This document shows, piece after piece, positions 59,001 to 64,000 of a DNA stretch of 64,000 nt. The stretch lies in contig JAKQKQ010000201.1 of the NCBI GenBank assembly GCA_029560585.1, positions 1 through 64,000 on the forward strand, read 5' to 3'. The notes beneath the pieces were generated by a model that had not been told where the DNA came from, searched no databases, and saw only the letters and a list, made by a program, of their open reading frames with translations. Both the position numbers and the translations under genes were made by a program. The DNA is from Verrucomicrobiota bacterium (GTDB lineage Bacteria > Verrucomicrobiota > Verrucomicrobiia > JADLBR01). The stretch's first letter is position 1. Each line of letters opens with the position of its first letter.

Positions 59001-60081
59001 GCGGGGCCTTTCCCACGACCTCGGGCAGCAGCAAAAAATCCGAACTCGTGGTGGCCACGTTCAATCCCTGCACGGCCAGCAGATTTGTCCCCGCGACCAG
59101 AAGCGCGTTGGATATCCCAAACTCGGTCCAGGTGTTGACGAGCGCCTCGTTCAACGCGACATCGGCCCTCGTATTATAGGCCATCGCGTTCGTGCAGTTG
59201 GCACGCGCCACCTCGGCCCCATTGATGTAGGCCACAAAGCCGTCTTCATATTTCATGCGCAGCTTGAACGAGAGGAATTGCCCTGGCGAAGATACGACGA
59301 AGGTTCTTCGGAAACAGAGGGAGGTGTTCGTGTATCGGAAGGCACCCAGGCAGTCCCCCGACGGAGACACTCCGATCCAGGGCGTCAAACTGCCCGCCGT
59401 GTCATAACCGATTCCGGTCGCGGCGGACCGCCACGAACCGTCGCCATACGATGGGCTCACATTCCAGCCACCGGGCTTGCCGTGCCCGATCTGACCCGAC
59501 GCGTAATTCGTCCCGAAATACACCGCGTCCCCTTCGGCCGACGAAAGGACCCGGAAACGCCCGACGTCTCCCGATGCGATAAAGTTCGTCTCCGGTTCGG
59601 AGAACGTCCGCCCATACGACACATCCGGCGGCTGAACGGGAAACCCGGGCGCTAGCTCATCCACGAGAACTGGCTGACCATTGGTCGGATCCGGCCTGTA
59701 CAGCCCCAGATACTCGCCATTCTTTGATAGGCTGAAACTCGTGTGCAGGGGCGCTGCGGGATTGGTCCGATTCTTGCCCGATGCCCATACAAAAAGCGTC
59801 CCCTTGGCCGGCACGCTGACATTGGGCAGGCGCCACTGCGTCTTGTTGTCGACCTTGTCAGTAAGCCACCAGCCATCGAGGTTTACCGCCCCATCACCCG
59901 CGTTGTACAACTCCAACCAATCTTGGCGCGAGCCGTCCTCATCCTCGATGCCGGTCGTATTGTCGGCGAGTAGTTCGGATATATAGATGTCCGCCCGCGA
60001 ACGGTCTGCCCCCCTCCCCATCATCAATAGGGCCAAGACGAAACTTGCTTTGCGGGCTCCCAGGGCAAATCTGATCCCCAT
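56062..60081 (-). CDS. Giant secreted lamin-tail/CotH-kinase protein
   Basis: 1339 residues from the ATG at 60081 (an ATG at 60132 is also open), with signal segment ASFVLALLMMG. An N-terminal lamin-tail domain (DIYISELLADNTTGIEDEDG, WLELYNAGDGAVNLDGWWLT) is followed by a beta-sandwich resembling jelly-roll modules (about 190-330). A CotH-kinase-like domain covers about 500-830 (KKSYDFDFNSNHRFLWRDGE, HGVLDMVENGDEGMLERNG, IIWDVDLSHGH), and two further lamin-tail domains lie at about 900-1200. No C-terminal sorting signal was seen. Such LTD-CotH proteins are common in PVC genomes and are thought to act on or decorate extracellular polymers. It lies opposite the HzsA-like array, so it may share the niche but not the transcript. 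Confidence 0.82.
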   Translation of the reverse strand: MGIRFALGARKASFVLALLMMGRGADRSRADIYISELLADNTTGIEDEDGSRQDWLELYNAGDGAVNLDGWWLTDKVDNKTQWRLPNVSVPAKGTLFVWASGKNRTNPAAPLHTSFSLSKNGEYLGLYRPDPTNGQPVLVDELAPGFPVQPPDVSYGRTFSEPETNFIASGDVGRFRVLSSAEGDAVYFGTNYASGQIGHGKPGGWNVSPSYGDGSWRSAATGIGYDTAGSLTPWIGVSPSGDCLGAFRYTNTSLCFRRTFVVSSPGQFLSFKLRMKYEDGFVAYINGAEVARANCTNAMAYNTRADVALNEALVNTWTEFGISNALLVAGTNLLAVQGLNVATTSSDFLLLPEVVGKAPHTPSLTGYFSEPTPGAPNGIATAGPLLFGATPTDPDVPRPLGNASSPPLGVTVRVIKTKDPVAVVRAYTRTMWNAESAPQVLQDDGVPPDAVAGDGVFSASLPTVGPGPGQMFRWRFEAQDTQGVITKLPTYANTNDSPQYFGTVAVDGTTASSQLPVLLWFVSGSPTNGPTAAAFRGSCYYLDRFYDNIGHEIHGQTTSGFPKKSYDFDFNSNHRFLWRDGEKRVKDLNLLSNYADKTKVRNTLSHWVGLVGGTPYHYAFPVRVHLNGVFHGVLDMVENGDEGMLERNGLDPAGALYKIYSTNFVVNVEKKSREEEDNTDLQSLYDALDTNITLSVRQTYAYDNIDIPAAINYFAVRSLNSDGDHGHKNYYLYRDSDGSREWQPIIWDVDLSHGHNYGGTNGGYFNDTLVTNNTLERGYNRLYSVVYESLEMRQMYVRRMRTLMDALMQPPGTTNGIFETQMRAIAASVDPDPANPSPWTDGDLDAARWGFHTNFVPNRPREEVERVISDYVGPRRSYLFNTGAGRPTIRGTPLPNTPQVNYPGMVTFDSLDFLPAGGTQAEEYVILRNMTTQAVDMSDWTVDGEVRHVFKGGTVIPPPTNVFYQGLLHLVKDAHAFRSRTSGPTGGQRRLVQGNYQGQLSARGGTLNLRDDRGTLIASYSYDGAPLPTQRWLRITEIQYHPADPTAAEAQAIVGVRDDDFEYLELMNTGATILTLTGAYFSQGIVFTFPAATLGAGQRLIVAKNPAAFALRYPSAGVPVFGPYEGQLDNGGERLELTDVSGENILDFEYKDGWYPASDGSGRSLVLRETSTAYDAFGNAVKWAISGAASGSPGTGDSYWAQAYRGWDNFHFSELEREDPLVSGPYADPDGDGRVNWAEYALGCDPWVKDVDPVAFTWADQGGARYAGLRFYRPANALDVAYELCESGDLGPLSWCVSGSVVHGSSPMPGDREAVILREASPATAPRHFFRLRMTFEE

Positions 60082-60360
60082 GGACCTGCTGCGGACCGCA
60101 TGTCTGGCTCGGCCCAATGCCACCATATTCATACGTTTTCATAACGCGCGTTCAAAGTCGAGGAGAAGCATGCCCCGCTGATGGCGAGGATGCTCATAAA
60201 GGGCGAGAACCTCGCATTGCAAGACTCCGCCCAAATCGGAACCTCCTGCGCCACAGCAACCTCTGTCCCATGGGCCGACCCCCGATCTCGGCTTCACCAC
60301 CGGATCCCACGACACCGGGTTGCCGTTGCCTCAAGCCTCCCCCTCCGCTATGGGTGAGGC

Positions 60361-61863
60361 ATGGCTTCTTTCTTCATCACTACGGCCATTGACTACGTCA
60401 ACGGCTTGCCCCATCTCGGGCACGCCTACGAGAAGGTCTTGGCGGACGCCGTGGCTCGCTGGCACAGGTCCCGCGGCGACGATGTCTTCTTCCTCACCGG
60501 CGTCGATGAGCACGGCCAAAAGGTCCAGCAATCCGCCCAAAAACGAGGCATTGAACCCAAGGCTTTCTGCGACGAGATGAGCGGGCACTTCCGCCGTCTC
60601 TGCGAGGGGCTCGGCACCAGCCACGACCGATTCGCCCGGACCACCGAGAATTCGCACAAGCGCGTCGTCCGACAATTCCTCCAGCAACTCCACGACGCCG
60701 GAGACATTTACTTCGAGCAACACGAGGGCTTCTACTCCGTTCGCCAGGAGCAGTTCGTCACCGAAAAGGACATGGTCGATGGCCAGTGGCCCGAGATCTT
60801 TGGAGAAGTCCTGAGCATGAAAGAGCCCAATTATTTCTTCCGGCTCTCCAAGTATCAGGATTGGCTCCGAAAGCACGCGGAAGACCACCCGGACTGGATT
60901 TACCCCGCCTTCCGGCGCAACGAGGTCCTCGGGGCACTGGAGAAGCCCCTCGGTGACCTGTGCATCTCCCGCCCCAAGAGCCGCCTCGCCTGGGGCATAC
61001 CCCTGCCCTTCGACGAGGACTACGTAACCTACGTCTGGTTCGACGCGCTCGTGAACTACGTGTCATTCTCGGGCTGGGGAGAACCCGGATGCCGGTGGCC
61101 CGCCGACGTCCACACGATCGGGAAAGATATACTAGTGCCCGCCCACGGCATCTACTGGCCCATCATGCTCAGGGCCCTCGGCATCGAGCAGCCCAAGCAC
61201 TTCCTGGTGCACGGATGGTGGCACCTCCGCGGCGAGAAGATGAGCAAGACCACCGGCAACGTCATCGATCCCCTCGAGCTAGTTGACCGCTACGGCGCCG
61301 ACGCCTTCCGCTATTACGTCCTCCGCGAAATGACCGTCGGCCAGGACGCCGACTTCTCTCCAGAGAATTTCGCCACCCGCTACCGAAGCGACCTCGGCAA
61401 CGATTTCGGCAACCTTGTCAACCGCGCCATCTCCATGATCCGGCGCTACCGCGCTGGCATCGTCCCCGCTGCGGCCATCGAACCGGTCGTCAAAGAGGCC
61501 ATCTCAGAGGCCCGAAACGGTGTCGCCGAGGCCATGGACAATTTCGAGACCCACCGCGCCCTCGAGCGCATCGCGCGCCTCACCCAGCGCGGCAACCAAT
61601 TCGTCGACGAGCGTGCCCCATGGAAACTCGCAAAAGACCCGGCGCAGACAGCCGCCCTTGACTCCGTGCTCGCCACCCTCGCGGAAACCGTCCGCATCCT
61701 CAGCATCCTCGTCGAGCCCTTCCTGCCATCCACCGCCGGACGCATCCAGCAGCAACTCGGCATGGACCAGCGGGAAACCCGGTTCGACGCGTCAACCCCG
61801 GATGGTCTCCTCGCCGGTCGCGCCGTCGGCGAACCCCAGCCCCTCTTTCCTAGGATGGAATAG
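60361..61863 (+). CDS. metG: Methionyl-tRNA synthetase (without C-terminal tRNA-binding domain)
   Basis: A 500-residue class I synthetase. HIGH motif in YVNGLPHLGHAYEKV near residues 12-26, EHGQKVQQSAQKRG near 50, WFDALVNYVSFSGW near 228, KMSKS motif as GEKMSKTTGNVIDP near 297-310, and an anticodon-binding helix bundle to about 500 (FETHRALERIARLTQRGN, RAPWKLAKDP). The zinc-knuckle insertion is largely absent, placing it in the Cys-poor MetRS subgroup that includes the Aquifex/Thermus-type enzymes. It ends without the C-terminal EMAP/Trbp111-type domain found in E. coli MetRS. The start is well supported by MASFFITTAIDYVNG. Confidence 0.95.
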   Translation: MASFFITTAIDYVNGLPHLGHAYEKVLADAVARWHRSRGDDVFFLTGVDEHGQKVQQSAQKRGIEPKAFCDEMSGHFRRLCEGLGTSHDRFARTTENSHKRVVRQFLQQLHDAGDIYFEQHEGFYSVRQEQFVTEKDMVDGQWPEIFGEVLSMKEPNYFFRLSKYQDWLRKHAEDHPDWIYPAFRRNEVLGALEKPLGDLCISRPKSRLAWGIPLPFDEDYVTYVWFDALVNYVSFSGWGEPGCRWPADVHTIGKDILVPAHGIYWPIMLRALGIEQPKHFLVHGWWHLRGEKMSKTTGNVIDPLELVDRYGADAFRYYVLREMTVGQDADFSPENFATRYRSDLGNDFGNLVNRAISMIRRYRAGIVPAAAIEPVVKEAISEARNGVAEAMDNFETHRALERIARLTQRGNQFVDERAPWKLAKDPAQTAALDSVLATLAETVRILSILVEPFLPSTAGRIQQQLGMDQRETRFDASTPDGLLAGRAVGEPQPLFPRME

Positions 61864-61882
61864 GGGCAACCGCCGATCGCCG

Positions 61883-62806
61883 TCAGCAGGAACGCCGCCG
61901 GCGCAGCCACCCCACCAGCAGGCAGCATGCCACAAGCAACGCCGCCGTCGCCCCCGGCTCCGGAATCAGCCCCAGCGTATAGCCATCGGCCTCGAGGATG
62001 GACTGAATCTGCGAAATGTAATTCGGCATGAATGTGTCGTATGTCGCGGGGTAGCCGCCCACGTCACCAACCAGATAGTGCGTGCCCAGAAGGGCCAGCG
62101 TCGACCCCACCAACGTGAACGAAGGGCTCCCCGAATCGCCCGGTTGCCCGTAGGCCTCCCCCGTCGCCGGATACTGATCGTACCAGAAAACCGGGTTTCC
62201 CAAGAATTCGTCGAAACCCCCGAATACGTTCGTCCCCACGGATATTCCGACGGGAACATTGATGTTCGTGCCGCCCTCGGGTCGGTAACCGTACACCCGC
62301 ATGGGAAGACCCACGTAGCTGTTCGTGGACGGCAGGTCCATCACCGCATAGCTCATTATGTTGCTCGCCGATGGAATGGGCGTCGTCAACTCGCCCACGT
62401 ATAGATCCGAGTTGGATCCGGTGACGGGATCAGTCAAATAATTGATGGTCGACGACACGCCAAACGTCATCGTCTCGCCATTCGAGTTCATGAAACTCAG
62501 CTGCCCGCTCACCGGGAAGTGAGCCGCCGCCACGAAGTGCGTGGGGCTGATCATCGCCACCGACTTCCGCGGGTCGCTGACGTTCCACCCCACCCCAGAC
62601 CAATCCAACGATGCGAACCAAAAATCCGTGTTGTTGGTCGGCGATGACGGATAGGTCCCCGGCAGGAACCGGTCATTGATCGTGTTGCTGTAGTTGACGA
62701 TATCAAGCGCCACGACCGGTCGCGCCAGCGCAAGAACAGCGCCCAAGACCGCAAGCAGGCGGCACCCGGAATGAGCCCTCACACCCAAGATATCTACCAG
62801 ATCCAC
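61883..62806 (-). CDS. Trypsin-like serine protease fold with PEP-CTERM sorting tail
   Basis: A 307-residue exported protein, signal helix about 16-33 (RLLAVLGAVLALARPVVA). The body follows the trypsin order of catalytic residues: His96 in VAAAHFPVSG, Asp134 in GSNSDLYVGEL, and Ser225 in GQPGDSGSPSF. This makes it a probable S1-like protease or an autoinhibited relative. The C-terminus has the PEP-CTERM signal: PEPG at about 283-286, a hydrophobic helix (AALLVACCLLVGWL) and a terminal RRRR cluster, which is processed by an exosortase. No exosortase is in the window. It lies 19 bases downstream of the convergent metG stop. Secreted or wall-anchored; substrate unknown. Confidence 0.8.
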   Translation of the reverse strand: MDLVDILGVRAHSGCRLLAVLGAVLALARPVVALDIVNYSNTINDRFLPGTYPSSPTNNTDFWFASLDWSGVGWNVSDPRKSVAMISPTHFVAAAHFPVSGQLSFMNSNGETMTFGVSSTINYLTDPVTGSNSDLYVGELTTPIPSASNIMSYAVMDLPSTNSYVGLPMRVYGYRPEGGTNINVPVGISVGTNVFGGFDEFLGNPVFWYDQYPATGEAYGQPGDSGSPSFTLVGSTLALLGTHYLVGDVGGYPATYDTFMPNYISQIQSILEADGYTLGLIPEPGATAALLVACCLLVGWLRRRRSC

Positions 62807-62852
62807 CCGGCGCCCGCAACTCCCTCCCGGCGCACCATGCCGTGACCCGGCC

Positions 62853-64000
62853 TCACGCCCGGAATAATTCGCCCAGGCTGCGGCCCATGAGCCGCGACGC
62901 GGCGCAGAGCCCCGCCGCCAGCAACCCCATCGCCAGCACGCCCAGCGCGCACGCCACTGCCGCAGCCTCCGGTTGCGGCCGCCCGACCAGTTCGTAGATC
63001 CCTTTGGTTATCGGCGCGAACCGGAGTTCCATCGCGAGGATCAGGCTGTCGCTGACCTCGAGCATTGCAAACGAGAAGACCAATATCCCGCCGGCCACGA
63101 GATTTGCGGCTATGAGTGGAAGCGTGATCTTGATCAGCGTCTTCCGCGGGCTCGCCCCCAGGTTCATCGATGCCTCCTCAAACGATGGGGACAATTGTCG
63201 GAATCCGGCGTAGGCGGCACGCACGATGAATGGCAAACGTCGCACCGCATAGCTCACCACCAGCAATAAAGTCGGGTTCGTCCTCGGATTCAGCCACGGC
63301 ACGTCGACGTTGAAACTCACCAGATAACCAAACGCCAGCACCAGCCCGGGAAGCGCCAGCGGCATCATCACCACCGCGTCAAGCGCGACGCGCCCCGGAA
63401 TGCGACCGCGCGCCAACAGCCATGCGATCGCCACGCCCAGCACCATGTCCAAACCCGCGCTGCACAACGAATAGACCAGCGAATTGCGCACGCTCGAAAC
63501 CGTCAGCTCATCCCGGAAAACCTCGGCGTAGAACGCCCCCGTCAGCTCCGTGGGAAACGCGGTGAAAAACCACTTCCCGGCAATGGAATTCAGCGCCACC
63601 CCGGCGTGCGGCAGAAGCGCGACGCCGAGCAGGGCACAGACCGCTGCCGTGACCAGCCAGCCCCCCAACCCCCGCCACCGGGTCATTGCCACCGCCCCCC
63701 CCGCCCGCCCCGACATCTCGCAACTGCCCGCCTCTCCCCACGCTCGCCCCGCAAAAAACAGGACCATCACGGCCACCAGCGTCAGCATCACCAGCGCGCT
63801 CGCTACCGGGCTCGAGGATGCCTCCGACGACGCCAGGAAGATCTGCGTCGGAACCGTCGCATTGCAATCGAATATCAGCGGCGTGCCCAGGTCCGTAAAC
63901 GCGCTGACAAACACGATGCTGCAACCGGCAAACACCCCCGGGGCGAGCAGAGGCAAGGTCACTGTGCGAAACGTCCGCCAGGGACCCGCGCCGAGGCCAG
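62853..64000 (-). CDS. Fe(III)/thiamine-type ABC transporter permease, fused two-domain, 5' end missing
   Basis: The C-terminal 381 residues of a permease whose beginning lies beyond base 64000. Frame reading at the edge gives GAGPWRTFRTVTLPLLAPG, the EAA loop of the first permease half. After further transmembrane segments, a second EAA loop, FEEASMNLGASPRKTLIKI, marks the second half. Two EAA loops in one chain are typical of FbpB/SfuB and ThiP permeases, which pair with an ATPase and a periplasmic binding protein for ferric iron, thiamine or similar small substrates. The last helices end ...AASRLMGRSLGELFRA. It is convergent-free: the preceding gene on this strand starts 46 bases downstream of its stop. 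Confidence 0.85.
   Translation of the reverse strand, partial: GLGAGPWRTFRTVTLPLLAPGVFAGCSIVFVSAFTDLGTPLIFDCNATVPTQIFLASSEASSSPVASALVMLTLVAVMVLFFAGRAWGEAGSCEMSGRAGGAVAMTRWRGLGGWLVTAAVCALLGVALLPHAGVALNSIAGKWFFTAFPTELTGAFYAEVFRDELTVSSVRNSLVYSLCSAGLDMVLGVAIAWLLARGRIPGRVALDAVVMMPLALPGLVLAFGYLVSFNVDVPWLNPRTNPTLLLVVSYAVRRLPFIVRAAYAGFRQLSPSFEEASMNLGASPRKTLIKITLPLIAANLVAGGILVFSFAMLEVSDSLILAMELRFAPITKGIYELVGRPQPEAAAVACALGVLAMGLLAAGLCAASRLMGRSLGELFRA

Overview
The window is high-GC and gene-dense, with no rRNA, tRNA or CRISPR array recognised. It reads as a stretch of a diderm (LPS-bearing) chromosome of the PVC group, most likely Verrucomicrobiota or a close relative. Three things suggest this: a type IV pilus-like locus with the gene order of the Akkermansia Amuc_1098-1102 cluster, large secreted multi-domain proteins related to hydrazine synthase alpha subunit (HzsA), and a PEP-CTERM protein. 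LptE-like and BamD-like genes indicate an outer membrane. The placement is inferred from gene content only.

Layout. 0.3-6.6 kb (+): a fucose/arabinose-isomerase-like protein with a GntP-type permease, formyl-THF deformylase (purU), and a secreted Asp-box (BNR) propeller protein. 6.7-18.0 kb (-): a pilin-like protein, a small exported unknown, two tandem secretin-type genes, and Amuc_1099-, 1100-, PilM/PilN- and Amuc_1102-like genes. 18.1-29.7 kb (+): an M29-like aminopeptidase, an ovothiol-type N-methyltransferase, a SUI1/eIF1-like factor, a TPMT-like methyltransferase, birA, coaX, two PilB/GspE ATPases, pilC and proS. The ATPases and pilC probably power the pilus or secretion machine of the 7-18 kb locus. 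29.8-39.9 kb: small exported proteins, a NUDIX enzyme coupled to argS, an HExxH membrane protease-like protein, rpsT, a DUF4388/FHA protein, LptE-like and BamD-like envelope genes, and hom.

40-60 kb is the most unusual part. A secreted sulfatase is followed by a GntR/FadR-type regulator whose stop codon overlaps the start of the first of four consecutive large secreted genes. Each of the four has a different N-terminal module (unassigned beta-sandwich, CBM-like, LamG, or F5/8C discoidin), an HzsA-like beta-propeller, and two CxxCH heme sites about 50 residues apart. The second also carries a formylglycine-generating-enzyme fold without the catalytic cysteines. A giant lamin-tail/CotH-kinase protein converges on the array. 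No hzsB or hzsC is present, so the array is read as a surface or periplasmic redox and glycan-binding system and not as anammox. 60.4-64 kb: metG, a trypsin-like protein with a PEP-CTERM tail, and the 3' part of a fused Fe(III)/thiamine-type ABC permease that runs off the window.

Non-coding DNA is sparse, but it holds a family of modular palindromic repeats (19.2, 27.8, 31.9, 39.9 and 41.5 kb) that share a left flank while their hairpin cores differ. One copy is interrupted by a 118-bp MITE-like element with terminal inverted repeats and an 11-bp direct duplication.
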